Shown piece by piece: positions 7,786 to 16,350 of a stretch of 64,000 nt of DNA (its first letter is position 1; each line of letters starts with the position of its first letter). This DNA is from CAWIJK01 sp963836375. Lineage in GTDB: Bacteria; Actinomycetota; Acidimicrobiia; Acidimicrobiales; RAAP-2. Under the pieces are notes generated by a model. The model did no database searches. It worked only from the letters and a program-made list of their open reading frames with translations, and was not told the DNA's origin. The DNA is taken from positions 558,001-622,000 of the forward strand of contig CAWIJK010000001.1 in assembly GCA_963836375.1 (NCBI GenBank), read 5' to 3'. The position numbers and the translations under genes are program-made.

Positions 7786-9915
7786 TCAGCCGGTCGGCAC
7801 CGCCCCGACCACGTTGGTGACGTGGACGCCCACCCCGGGCAGTGACCCCTGGGAGGTGGCGTCACCGAAGGCGAAGACCCCGCCGTCGGCGCCGATCAGC
7901 CAGTAGCCCCCGCCGTCGGGAGTGGGCACGATCGAGACGATGTTCGACACCGTGACCCCGAGACCGGGGAGGGACCCGTGGGAGGTGGCGTCGCCGAAGG
8001 CGTAGACCGCCCCGTTGGTCCCCACCACGTAGTAGCCCTGGCCGTCGGGGGTGGAAGCGATCCCGGCGATGTTGTTCACGGTGACCCCGATCCCCGGGAG
8101 TGAGCCCAGGAACGGGGCGTTGCCGAAGGTGAAGACCCCCCCGTCCTTGCCGACCAGGAAGTAGCCCCCGCCCCCGAGGCTGGCCACGATGCCCACGACG
8201 TCGTTCACGTGGACGTTCTGACTGGGCAGGGACCCGAAGAAGCCGTTCGACTGGCCGGTCGGGAACACGAAGACCCCGCCGTCCGAACCCACCAGGTCAT
8301 AGCCCCGGTCGTTGTTGGTGGGCACGATGCCCACGATGTCGGAAGCCTTCACCCCAAGTCCGGGCAGGGACCCGAAGAAGCCGCTGGACTGTCCGGTCGG
8401 GAAGACGAAGACCCCGCCGTCAGAACCCACCAGGTTGTAGCCGGTGAAGTTGTTGGTGGGCACGATGCCCACGATGTTGTGGACGTTGACCCCGAGACCG
8501 GGCAGCGAGCCGAAGAAGCCCGAGCTCTGGCCCACCGGGAACACAAAGACCCCGCCGTCGGAGCCGGCCAGGTCGTAGCCGGGCGGTCGGACGCTCACGC
8601 TCTGAGCCGTCGTGGCCGAGGGCCCACCGTTGTTGGACACTGTCTGGCCGGTGAAGGTCTGGGTGGTCGAGGTCCCCTGGGTGTCGGTGACGGTCAAGGT
8701 CACGTTGTAGGAGCCGGACGCCGCATAAGTGTGGGTGGTCGTTGCAGTGGTCGTGGTGGCCGTGGTCCCGTCACCGAAGCTCCAGGCGTAGGAGGCGATG
8801 CCCCCCACCGCCGAAGACGACGCAGAGGCGTCAAAAGAGGTGGGTGATCCAGAGACTCCCGGCGTGGCGGTGAAGGCGGCCGTCGGGGCCTGGTCGGGGG
8901 TGATGGCGATGCCCTCGGGATTGGCCCCCGCGATGATCGCCGTTTCGGGGGTGTTGGTGGCCGTGGCGATGGGGGTCACGGTGGTGCCGCTGCCGTTGAC
9001 GACGTAGGCGGTCTTGCCATCCGGGGTGATGGCGGTGGCGTAGGGCTCACCCCCCACCGTGATCGCCGTCCCGGGGGTGTTGGTGGCCGTGGCGATCGGG
9101 GTCACGGTGCCGTTGCCGCCGTTGGCGACGTAGGCGGTCTGGCCGTTCGGGGTGATGGCGATGCCTAGGGGACCACTTTCCACGGTAATCGGCGTCCCGG
9201 GGGTGTTGGTGGCCGTGGCGATGGGAGTAACGGTGTTGCCGCCGCCGTTGGTGACGTAGGCGGTCCTGCCGTCCGGGGTGATGGCGATCCCGATGGGACC
9301 ACTTCCCACGCTGATCGGCGTCCCGGGGGTGTTGGTGGCCGTGGCGATCGGGGTCACGGTGTTGCCGCCGTGATTGACGACGTAGGCGGTCTTGCCATCC
9401 GGGGTGATAGCGATGGAGTAGGGCCCTCCCCCCACGGTGATCGCCGTTTCGGGGGTGTTGCTGGCCGTTGCGATAGGGGTCACGGTGCCGCCGCCGAAGT
9501 TCGAGACGTAGGCGGTCTTCCCGTCGGGGGTGATGGCGATGGCGTCGGGGTTACTCCCCACCGTGATCGGCGTCCCGGGGGTGTTGGTGGCCGTGGCGAT
9601 GGGGGTCACGGTGCCGTCGCCGAGATTGGCGACGTAGGCGGTCTTGCCGTCGGGGGTGATGGCGATACCCCGGGGTTGGACCCCCACGGGGATGACCGTC
9701 CCCGGGGTGTTGGTAGCCACGGCGATGGGGGTCACGGTGCTGCTGGAGAGGTTGGTGACGTAGGCGGTCGGCGGGACCACGGACGCCCCAGCAAGCGAGC
9801 GACCGAGGAGGGCGGCTGCAGAGGCAATCGGGAACGCCACGGCGGCGATGGTGAGCAGGGACGCTGCGGTGCGGGCGATCCGGGAAGTGGATCCCGTCCG
9901 AAGCCCGGGAGACAT
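7786..9915 (-). CDS. Secreted YVTN-propeller / PKD / SDGG-repeat protein B
   Basis: This is a 709-residue paralogue of the protein at 3559-5688. The open frame extends to 10047, but MSPGLRTGSTSRIARTAASL (start 9915) aligns with the paralogue's N-terminus and gives exactly the same length. It has a signal segment (about 1-48), eight YVTN-type repeats with TPIATATNTPGTPI.VG..P..IAITPDGKTAYV, a PKD domain (FGDGTT, HTYAASGSYNVTLTV), and C-terminal GSDGGVFVFP.GQ..GFFGSLP repeats ending VGAVPTG, as in A. The repeats are more uniform than in A, which suggests recent repeat homogenisation. It is exported and probably surface-bound, with an unknown ligand. Confidence 0.87.
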   Translation of the reverse strand: MSPGLRTGSTSRIARTAASLLTIAAVAFPIASAAALLGRSLAGASVVPPTAYVTNLSSSTVTPIAVATNTPGTVIPVGVQPRGIAITPDGKTAYVANLGDGTVTPIATATNTPGTPITVGSNPDAIAITPDGKTAYVSNFGGGTVTPIATASNTPETAITVGGGPYSIAITPDGKTAYVVNHGGNTVTPIATATNTPGTPISVGSGPIGIAITPDGRTAYVTNGGGNTVTPIATATNTPGTPITVESGPLGIAITPNGQTAYVANGGNGTVTPIATATNTPGTAITVGGEPYATAITPDGKTAYVVNGSGTTVTPIATATNTPETAIIAGANPEGIAITPDQAPTAAFTATPGVSGSPTSFDASASSSAVGGIASYAWSFGDGTTATTTTATTTHTYAASGSYNVTLTVTDTQGTSTTQTFTGQTVSNNGGPSATTAQSVSVRPPGYDLAGSDGGVFVFPVGQSSGFFGSLPGLGVNVHNIVGIVPTNNFTGYNLVGSDGGVFVFPTGQSSGFFGSLPGLGVKASDIVGIVPTNNDRGYDLVGSDGGVFVFPTGQSNGFFGSLPSQNVHVNDVVGIVASLGGGGYFLVGKDGGVFTFGNAPFLGSLPGIGVTVNNIAGIASTPDGQGYYVVGTNGAVYAFGDATSHGSLPGLGVTVSNIVSIVPTPDGGGYWLIGADGGVFAFGDATSQGSLPGVGVHVTNVVGAVPTG

Positions 9916-10275
9916 CACAGCACTAGGGCTAAACAGGTTCGGTCTCCGATCGGTGGTCCCGAAAGCTGCCCTGTGCTGCCGGGAGCGGCTCATTGGGCTG
10001 AGATGCATCCGGAGACCCCCCTTGACGGGTCCTGTCTGGGAAGCCACGACAACAGAGAAGCTATCCGATCCGCCTTACATAGGCGGTGGTGCAATGGCCG
10101 AATACCGGGGGACCTTAACCCTCGCTCCCGGCTGGTGCTTCCGCATGAGTGGCCTATGTCACTGTCCCGGTGGTCGGGGGCAGGCTAGACGGTGGGCCGA
10201 TCTCGGCTTTCCTGGCTCGTACCGACTGCCTCGACCAAGTTTTGGCTGGGTGACGCCACAGGCGAGCTCAATTGG
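9916..10275. other. Leader of propeller B with two array elements
   Basis: No gene is supported in this 360-bp stretch. The left part would be the untranslated leader of the propeller B gene (minus strand), unless the longer start at 10047 is used. The right part holds the double element at 10126-10186 and the tail of the small membrane-protein unit. Confidence 0.5.
10126..10186 (+). repeat. Array element, copy 10 (double)
   Basis: CGCTCCCGGCTGGTGC and, about 35 bases on, GTCCCGGTGGTCGGGGGCAG. The second box is a near-perfect core (10167-10182). Confidence 0.7.
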
Positions 10276-10449
10276 TCAGTTACGCAACCACTTTCGAATC
10301 GACGACACTCGCGTGCCCGCAACGGCCGCGGCAATGACGACAAGGATGCACACGACCGCAACGAGCCACATCGCCTGTACCCCAACTGCCCACGCAGGGA
10401 TCACGATGGCCAGGACTATGGCACCAACAATGAGGCGGTAGGCGTTCAT
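10276..10449 (-). CDS. Small two-helix membrane protein
   Basis: This is a protein of about 57 residues starting MNAYRLIVGAIVLAIVIPAW. A start nine codons further up (10476) is open too. Two hydrophobic helices (about 5-23 and 27-46) are joined by a short loop and followed by a basic tail (RVSSIRKWLRN), so the C-terminus probably faces the cytoplasm. No family is recognised. It stands alone between element copies 10 and 11. Small membrane proteins are hard to call from sequence alone, but hydrophobicity and basic-tail polarity are consistent. Confidence 0.5.
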   Translation of the reverse strand: MNAYRLIVGAIVLAIVIPAWAVGVQAMWLVAVVCILVVIAAAVAGTRVSSIRKWLRN

Positions 10450-10608
10450 CCGCCAGGTGAACAGTCGACGCAACATTACGACTCAGCTTGCCACACGCCG
10501 CATTTCTCTCAGACCGGCCAAAAATGCCTGGCTCAACCGGTCCAAGGGGAGGTCCCTGGGCACCCTGGGCGGTGCCACTTGTGCCGGCATGCCATGGTCG
10601 ATAACCGA

Positions 10609-10634
10609 TCCGCTCCCGGCGAACTGGGGCACCC
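10609..10634 (+). repeat. Array element, copy 11
   Basis: CCGCTCCCGGCGAACTGGGG then CACCCG. The same element body as copy 9, with GAAC in place of GGTC. Confidence 0.6.
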
Positions 10635-10666
10635 GAACCCCTACTGTGTGGGGCTCACCTGGGCCA

Positions 10667-11062
10667 CTAGACGCCCGACCTTTCGTAGCGGATGAGCACG
10701 GCCGGGCCCACCGTATCGGCGGAGACGAGGTGCAGCTGTGCCGGAGCCGTTTGACTGGTGAACAGCTTGGTTCCCTGGCCGACCAGCTCCGGGAAGACCA
10801 GAATGCGGTACTCGTCGACCAGATCCTTGGCGGCCAGGGCATGCACCACACTGGCGCTGCCAAGGACGACAACGTCGCGCAAAGCCTTCTCCTCGGCGAC
10901 GGCGTCAAGTAAGTCACCAGAGATCAAGGATGAGTTCTCCCAAGCGCTCAAGTCATTCATACTGTGAGACACCACAAGCTTGGGGATGCGGTTCATGGCC
11001 CTAGAAAACTCGTCGGTCCGGCTAGGCCAGAGTTGGTCGGGAATGGGCTGAAAGCCAGGGCA
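10667..11062 (-). pseudogene. DHFR-like (RibD C-terminal fold) protein, 5'-truncated
   Basis: This open stretch encodes the C-terminal two thirds of a dihydrofolate reductase-family protein: LWPSRTDEF..AMNRIPKLVVS, GDLLDAV...ALRDVVVLGSASVVHALAAKDLVDEYRILVFPELVGQGTKLF. Full-length members have about 50-60 more residues in front (start, cofactor strand, FDVLLLGRRTYE region), which are missing. Immediately upstream, on the same strand, the sequence is a sigma-factor fragment in another frame, so the two genes were joined and both lost parts. Expression as a folded enzyme is unlikely. It lies between elements 11 and 12. Confidence 0.75.
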
Positions 11063-11375
11063 CCTCAAATCCAGTCACGAAAGCTGCGTCAGGATCGTCG
11101 AACGGCTGTCCTACGCCCGACGGAAGCGGCCTGCAGGACCGGCCCTCCAGCGCGTTGAGGCAGGCGTTGGTGGCAATGCGGTAGAGTCAGGTTCGCATTG
11201 AGGCCAGAGCGGGGTCGTAACGCTCGTGAGCCCGCCATGCCCGCAGCATGGTCTCCTGTACGAGGTCCTCGGCCTCGTGCACAGAGCCCAGCATCTGGTA
11301 GCAGTGCACCAGAAGCTCGCGCCGGCACGGTTCGGCCGCGACGGCGAACTCGTGACCCATCTCCGGAGCTGGCAC
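11010..11375 (-). pseudogene. ECF-type sigma factor fragment (SigX5-like) with in-frame stop
   Basis: From the start at 11375 the frame reads a sigma-70 region 2: HCYQMLGSVHEAEDLVQETM and LRAWRAHERYD..LASMRT. Then a TGA stands where the family has a conserved Trp, and the same frame goes on LYRIATNACLNALEGR, PLPSG, FEVPWL. This is the pattern of the SigX5 group of ECF-like sigma factors. Region 4 and any C-terminal SnoaL-like domain are absent. The fragment runs directly into the truncated DHFR-like sequence at 10667-11062. Loss by one nonsense change plus a fusion deletion is the simplest reading. Translation with TGA as Trp is not suggested by any other gene here. Confidence 0.7.
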
Positions 11376-11434
11376 TACCTACGTTTGTCATGCAGTGACG
11401 CCTTGTCCGGTTAAGCATCATCGGATCGACCACG

Positions 11435-11474
11435 GAGCGGTTCCGTTCCCCTAGCCGGCGGTCCGGGGCACCCT
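11435..11474 (+). repeat. Array element, copy 12
   Basis: Left arm GGAGCGGTTCCGTTCCCC, then core CCGGCGGTCCGGGGCACCC (core 11455-11470). The left arm resembles that of copies 3 and 17. Confidence 0.7.
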
Positions 11475-11528
11475 GAGCCACCAAAGTCGTTCGGTATTCG
11501 GGGACAGACCTCGTCGGTGGGTCGAGGC

Positions 11529-12860
11529 TCAGTTGCATACGGCGAAGAGGGACCACAAACCTGGGACCCCCTTCAATTCGTGCTCCCCACGCTCGCTGAA
11601 TTCGATTCCGGAACCCATGACGAGGTCCTTGACCATTCCCGATACGAAGACCTCACCCGGTGCGGCGACTGCCCCGATGCGAGCGGCGATATGGACGGCT
11701 AGTCCGCTGAGGTCCTTTCCCCTGACTTCGCATTCGCCTGTGTGCAGTCCCATGCGCAGATCGATGTCGAGTGATCTCGTCGCCTCGCCGATCGCATTTG
11801 CGCAGCGGATCGCCCGCGCTGGACCGTCGAATGAGGCCACAAATCCATCTCCGGTCGTATTGATCTCCTGGCCGCGGAAGTGCCCAAGGGTGTCTCGCAC
11901 GGTGCGGTCGTGGGAGTCGAGCAGCGACGCCCAACGCTGATCGCCCAGTGAGGCAGCCTTCTCAGTCGAACCCACGATGTCCGTGAACAGGACGGTGGTC
12001 AGTATGCGATTGACCTCAATGACCGGCCGTTCGCCGGTCAGGAACTCTGCGACGTGATCCATCATCATAATGTTCGACTCCGTGGTCGAGAGGTCACCGC
12101 CAGGGAGTTCGATGAAGTTTGCACCAGAGATGCGCTCTGCGAGGTAGCGTCCGAACTCGATCGGCACGAGCACGTTCTCTTTGACGTGGAGGACCAGCGT
12201 CGGCGCCTGGATCATCGGAAGGGCCTGGCGGACGTCGCGTCGAAGCAGGTAGTTGTACTGTGCCGCCGCCGAGCGGGGCGTGTTCGAAACGCGCAGCATT
12301 CGCGTGGAGAGTCTCATGAACTCTGCGTCTCCAGCGGAAGTTGGATTCGCTAGGCGCATAAAGTCCAAGGTACCCCACTCTTTGGCAAGCAGTTCGATCA
12401 ATGCGTCGACTGCCTCGGGCGGCACACCCATTGGATAATCGTCGGCAACCAGGTAACGAGCACTCGTGTTGAACAGGACGAGGTGGCTCACGCGGTCGGG
12501 CCGCATCGCGGCGAGAAGGATTCCGTTACTTCCGGTATCAAGTGTTGCCATGATCGCCGTCTTTGTCGATTCAACAGCATCGAGCACAGCGATCATGTCC
12601 TCAATCGACTCTTCCCAGGTCGGGACACCGTCGAACGAAATGCTGTCGGATGCTCCAGTGCCTCGCCTATCAAAGAGAATCAGTCTCGTGAAGGACGAGA
12701 GGAAGGTGAGCATCTTTCGCCAAATCGGGACCTCCCAGATGATCTCTACATGAACGCCTAGCCCATAGGAGAGCAGGAGGTCGACCGGTCCGTCACCAAA
12801 TACCTGATATGCGACATCGCCTTCGCCGACACGCACGTAGTTGGTTTGGGGCGTCTCCAT
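11529..12860 (-). CDS. Alpha/beta-hydrolase-like domain fused to class III adenylate/guanylate cyclase
   Basis: This is a 443-residue protein starting METPQTNYVRVG (12860). An upstream in-frame start adds 23 low-complexity residues. Residues of about 1-265 form an alpha/beta-hydrolase fold (FDRRGTGASD, AMRPDRVSHLVLFNT, PTLVLHVKENVLVP). The nucleophile elbow, normally G-x-S-x-G, reads ATLDTG, so the serine is missing and the domain is probably a sensor rather than an enzyme. Residues of about 283-440 are a class III cyclase: metal Asp in VLFTDIVGST and second Asp in TTGDGF. The product is probably cAMP or cGMP. This fusion is common in actinobacteria and mycobacteria. It is alone in its unit. 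Confidence 0.88.
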   Translation of the reverse strand: METPQTNYVRVGEGDVAYQVFGDGPVDLLLSYGLGVHVEIIWEVPIWRKMLTFLSSFTRLILFDRRGTGASDSISFDGVPTWEESIEDMIAVLDAVESTKTAIMATLDTGSNGILLAAMRPDRVSHLVLFNTSARYLVADDYPMGVPPEAVDALIELLAKEWGTLDFMRLANPTSAGDAEFMRLSTRMLRVSNTPRSAAAQYNYLLRRDVRQALPMIQAPTLVLHVKENVLVPIEFGRYLAERISGANFIELPGGDLSTTESNIMMMDHVAEFLTGERPVIEVNRILTTVLFTDIVGSTEKAASLGDQRWASLLDSHDRTVRDTLGHFRGQEINTTGDGFVASFDGPARAIRCANAIGEATRSLDIDLRMGLHTGECEVRGKDLSGLAVHIAARIGAVAAPGEVFVSGMVKDLVMGSGIEFSERGEHELKGVPGLWSLFAVCN

Positions 12861-12983
12861 AGAGAGGTGCACAGTATTTCTCAAATGTGCGTTGCGCGCT
12901 CGGCCGGGCCCCTTCGAATTGCCCGCCACCAGTCGCTCTCGTCGTGTCGACTGGTAGCAGGCGAACTGGAGCGTCTAGTACGC

Positions 12984-13008
12984 CCCGTCCCGGCGGTCGG
13001 TAGCAGGT
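12984..13008 (+). repeat. Array element, copy 13
   Basis: CCCCGTCCCGGCGGTCGGTAGCAGG (core 12990-13005). The right half differs by two bases from the consensus. It lies between two minus-strand genes. Confidence 0.65.
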
Positions 13009-13047
13009 GAACACTTGCAAGCACCAGGGGGACCTGATGGTAAACGG

Positions 13048-13644
13048 CTACCGAAACGCTGTCTGTTCGGCTACCTCAGCTCGGTACTGCAGGGACTCCT
13101 GAACGGTGCGTAGGACTCTCCGCACGTCCGTCAGGGGGTCATTCGGATACAAGTCGTCCCATCGGGAGTCGTATGGATCGAACTCCCGCTGGACGTCTTC
13201 AAGAGAGCGCCCGGGGTGCTGACCCAGGGCAGCGTCGAAAGCCAATGCCTCTCTGAGGCCCGTCGGGTTGCCTTCATTCGCCTGCACCTTTACCACCCAA
13301 CTGCATCCTGCGAGTGGCAATGTCAGGGCGCCAAGGAACGCGTACCAATCTGACATCGGGAGGCGCCACAACACCCGGACGATAGGGAGAGGCTCTTGCC
13401 TCATCACTCCGAGCTCGATGATCCGGAGGGTTCGATCGTGGCCGGGAGGAGCCGGAGAATCACCGCCGTAGGTGCGACGGAGATCCTCCACTTCGAGGCT
13501 CGGAAAATCAGGCGGTATGGGGAAGAAGTGCTCCGAGAGTGCGATCCCGTTTCCCTGCCAAATGCGGCTACCAGCATCCCCACTCATGAGGTCCAACCCG
13601 AGCGTGTCGAAACTGATGCTGTCCAACCCCAGGTGCTTATCCAT
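13048..13644 (-). CDS. Uncharacterised actinobacterial protein
   Basis: This is a 198-residue protein if started at MDKHLGLDSISFDTLGLDLM (13644). The frame stays open up to 13758. It has no signal or membrane segment. It opens with an alternating-strand region (WQGNGIALSEHFFPIPPDFPS), a central segment (LPIVRVLWRLP...YAFLGALTLPLAGCSWVVKVQANEGNPTGLREA) and an acidic C-terminal tail (FDPYDSRWDDLYPNDPLTDVRR). I know similar sequences only as unnamed hypothetical proteins of Streptomyces-like genomes. The fold looks alpha/beta, and no catalytic motif stands out. It is the only gene between element copies 13 and 14. Confidence 0.7.
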   Translation of the reverse strand: MDKHLGLDSISFDTLGLDLMSGDAGSRIWQGNGIALSEHFFPIPPDFPSLEVEDLRRTYGGDSPAPPGHDRTLRIIELGVMRQEPLPIVRVLWRLPMSDWYAFLGALTLPLAGCSWVVKVQANEGNPTGLREALAFDAALGQHPGRSLEDVQREFDPYDSRWDDLYPNDPLTDVRRVLRTVQESLQYRAEVAEQTAFR

Positions 13645-13756
13645 GAGAGGGAAGCGTACCGGGGCAATGTGGGCACCTCGAAAGTTTGGGTGTCGGGCCG
13701 TCCAGATGATCGTGATGGACTCAAGGAGTGTCCCCGAAGATCCGGCCTCAGCGCCC

Positions 13757-13792
13757 AAAAGCGCATCCCCCGGCCGGTGAAGTGGGGCACTT
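13757..13792 (+). repeat. Array element, copy 14
   Basis: AAAAGCGCATCCCCC then GGCCGGTGAAGTGGGGCAC (core 13774-13789). GGTC is replaced by GAAG, as in copy 11 (GAAC). Confidence 0.55.
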
Positions 13793-13841
13793 CCAGCTCG
13801 CCATCGATGCCGATGTGGCGCCGGGCCTCGGCGAGCAATTG

Positions 13842-14843
13842 TCAGAGAATAGTCATGCAGGTTGCTTCCTGCTTGCCTTGGGCGAAACCGGCACGGGCGG
13901 AGGGAATGCGGGTTGCCAGGTCCATCTGATTCGTGCCCATGGCGGCTCTGGAATCGGCGTCCGGTGTGATCACCTCGACGTGGCTACCCTGCCTGCGTAG
14001 GCCCTTGACCTGGCTTGCCAGGTCTGTGCCCCATGTCGGTTCTCTGCGCAGGCCTTCGAATTGGCCCTCTGGCAGCGATTCACTCCGCCCGCCCAGCGGC
14101 GAGAGCACAACCACCATCGCATAACCCGAAGCGAGATCGGCATTGTCGGTCGAGCGGACACCGCCGGAGATGTAGTGAGTGCCATTGACGTTGACAGTGG
14201 GAGCCGAACCCGGCAGCGCGGTGCTCGCCATGACCGCGTCGACGAGGTCGACACCCGAATCGCGGTCGAGAGCAGCCAGTTCGCCAGTATGCGCGTCGAC
14301 GGCCACCACGATCATCGGTCGGTCCGGCCATTCATGCCGAGGCAGCCGGGCGGCGACCATGGCGCGCCGTTGTCCCGCTCCGGCTCCCAGAATGGAGTCG
14401 CTCTCCAACCCGAATGCGCCCATCGCACGCTGTAAATCGGCTGCCGAGTTAGCGGCGGCGCCAATGGCCCTCATCTGCTCGAAGACCGTGGCCATCGGCA
14501 GGGACGGCTGCTGGTCCCGATTCTGTCCGACCACTCGCACCGGTGGGGACAGCACTGTGGCCAACAGTTCGGCCGGCGGTATGCCGCTACGCACCTGCGC
14601 GGCCGCGGTAGCACCAGACGAGGTGCCGATCACTAGATCGGCGGCATCTGTCATGTCGAGCCCTGCCTCGGCGAGGCCCGCGATGATTCCAATCACCCAC
14701 GCATTCCCAGCAGCTCCACCACCACCGATAACCAGAGCAATGTTGTGATCTACCTGCGAGTGCGAGGTACGCCGCGCTGAGTCAAGCGGGATGGATTGGG
14801 CTTTGCCCCCAGCCAATGGGAGCGAGTCGTGAAACTGAGACAT
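13842..14843 (-). CDS. Patatin-like phospholipase-fold protein
   Basis: This is a 333-residue patatin-fold protein. The oxyanion glycine loop GGGGAAGNAW is near residue 40 and the nucleophile elbow GTSSG is near residue 73. The Asp of the Ser-Asp dyad normally sits in a D-G-(G/A) motif, but here the strand reads YISGGVRSTDNAD, so the usual Asp is Ser. Either a later Asp (TDNAD) takes over or activity is weak. Patatins cleave acyl chains from lipids. The 30-residue N-terminal extension has no signal-peptide character. It is the only gene between elements 14 and 15 and lies just left of the IS110-type element. Confidence 0.82.
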   Translation of the reverse strand: MSQFHDSLPLAGGKAQSIPLDSARRTSHSQVDHNIALVIGGGGAAGNAWVIGIIAGLAEAGLDMTDAADLVIGTSSGATAAAQVRSGIPPAELLATVLSPPVRVVGQNRDQQPSLPMATVFEQMRAIGAAANSAADLQRAMGAFGLESDSILGAGAGQRRAMVAARLPRHEWPDRPMIVVAVDAHTGELAALDRDSGVDLVDAVMASTALPGSAPTVNVNGTHYISGGVRSTDNADLASGYAMVVVLSPLGGRSESLPEGQFEGLRREPTWGTDLASQVKGLRRQGSHVEVITPDADSRAAMGTNQMDLATRIPSARAGFAQGKQEATCMTIL

Positions 14844-15060
14844 GTTTTGGTCCCTTTCAGGGCATCCGAGATGCGGGCACCCGAGGACCGACGACGAACT
14901 AGCGGCTCCAGCGCGATGGGGTAAGTACCCGACTGTGAACGAAAAGAATCGGACTTACCTCCTTAGCTCGAACGCTTTGTCAGCGCTTCCAAATGAACGG
15001 AGCATTGAGAGTAGACGCGCGGAACTCCGCCGTCAACGAAGCGAGTCGCGACTATCCCCA

Positions 15061-15106
15061 TGGTGCCGGTCGGGGACGCCGAAAGTGCGACCCAGTCCCG
15101 GCAACT
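15061..15106 (+). repeat. Array element, copy 15 (long form)
   Basis: GTGCCGGTCGGGGACGCC, GAAAGTGCGACCCAGTCCCGG. It aligns box by box with the copy at 43388-43440 and with the left arm of copy 3. Confidence 0.6.
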
Positions 15107-15109
15107 TGT

Positions 15110-16350
15110 TTGAATCCACCCTGGGAGTCCGGGGGTCTGCGATCCTCGGGCGTTGAGCTCAGTGGGTTCGCTCGAGTCCCGGCTGCCGGCGTCTGACGTC
15201 TGGCTCACGAACGGCTTGCGACCCACTGAGCTCTCCCGGTGAGGAAGTGGCTCAAGAGAGGTCTGCATCGCTAGAAGTTGCATTGCCCTCCTCGCCTCAG
15301 AACCAGAGCGAAGGAGGAATCGTGAATGACGTATTGATCAGCGTCGACCCGCACAAGGCCAGCAACACGCTGGCGGTGCTCGACCCGGTGACCAAGACCC
15401 CGATCGAAGGGGCCCGATTCGCCAATTCCACGGTGGGCTATCGGAACCTGATGGCCTTTGCCTACCGCTGGAAGGATCGCCGATGGGCGGTCGAAGGGTG
15501 TCACGGGGCGGGGCGATCCTTGGCCCAGCGTCTCGTGGCCGACGGGGAGCAGGTCCTGGATGTCCCGCCCAAGCTGGCGGCGCGGATTCGGGTGTTCTCG
15601 ACCGGCCATGGCCGGAAGACCGACAAGGACGACGCGCTCTCGATCGGGCTGGCCGCGTTGGACGGTGAGGGGGTCCAGGCGGTGACTCCCGACGACGCCA
15701 CCGTCAGTTTGCGCCTGCTCTGTGACCGCCGCGAAGAACTGGTGGCGCTGCGCACCCAGGCCGTCTGTCGCCTGCACCGGCTCTTGTCGGAGCTGACCCC
15801 CGGTGGGATGCGCAAGGACCTGAGCGCCAGAAAGGCCGCATCAGTCCTGGTCAGGCTGCGCCCCGACGACGAGGTGGGGAAGGTCCGCTTCGAACTGGCC
15901 ACCGAGCAGTTGGCCGACATCGAGGTGCTCGACGCCAAGATCAAGGCCAGCCACGCCCAGATCGACATCTTGGTGAAGGCCACCGGCACTCATCTCCCCG
16001 ACCTCTACGGCATCGGGCCGGTGATCGCCGGGCGGATCCTGGCCGAGGTGGGCGACGTGGCCAGGTTCCCGACCAAGGACCACTTCGCCTCCTACAACGG
16101 CACCGCCCCAATCGATGTGTCCTCGGGCGACCAGGTCCGCCACCGGCTCTCGAGGGCTGGGAACCGGCGCATCAATCACGCCATCCACATGATGGCCGTC
16201 ACCCAGATCCGCCAGCCCTTGAGCCCCGGTCGGGACTACTACGAGCGAAAGCGGCTCGACGGCAAGACCCCCAAGGAGGCGCTTCGCTGTCTGAAGCGGC
16301 GGCTCTCCGACGTGGTCTATCGCCAGCTGGTGACCGACAACAGGGGCAGA
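15110..16350 (+). mobile_element. IS110-family insertion sequence, ends not resolved
   Basis: The body is defined by the transposase and by the structured leader. IS110 elements have no clear terminal inverted repeats and make no obvious target duplication, so the ends given are rough. The right end must fall near 16340-16360, where the transposase homology stops and the DUF2283 sequence begins. The left end lies somewhere between the array element at 15106 and the inverted repeat at 15155. Confidence 0.5.
15150..15315 (+). ncRNA. Candidate bridge RNA of the IS110 element
   Basis: Upstream of the transposase, GAGCTCAGTGGGTTCGC (15155-15171) and GCGACCCACTGAGCTC (15218-15233) pair over 16 bp with one bulged base and enclose about 46 bases. 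The IS110 group is known to express a structured RNA from this left-end position that guides donor and target choice. A long stem with an internal loop fits this, but the target and donor loops have not been resolved here. Confidence 0.35.

Larger units (their letters stand above)
14844..15321. other. Leader between patatin gene and transposase
   Basis: This 478-bp stretch has no supported gene. It holds the divergent leaders of the patatin gene (-) and the transposase (+), a long-form array element (15061-15106), and a strong inverted repeat (15155-15171 against 15218-15233) that could be part of an IS110 bridge RNA. Confidence 0.6.

Noticed and set aside
11187..11375. TGA read as tryptophan in the sigma fragment
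   Set aside because: All other genes use TGA as a stop, and the fragment lacks region 4, so it is a pseudogene.
15110..16350. Terminal inverted repeats for the insertion sequence
   Set aside because: None found, as expected for IS110; the 16-bp inverted repeat lies wholly in the leader.
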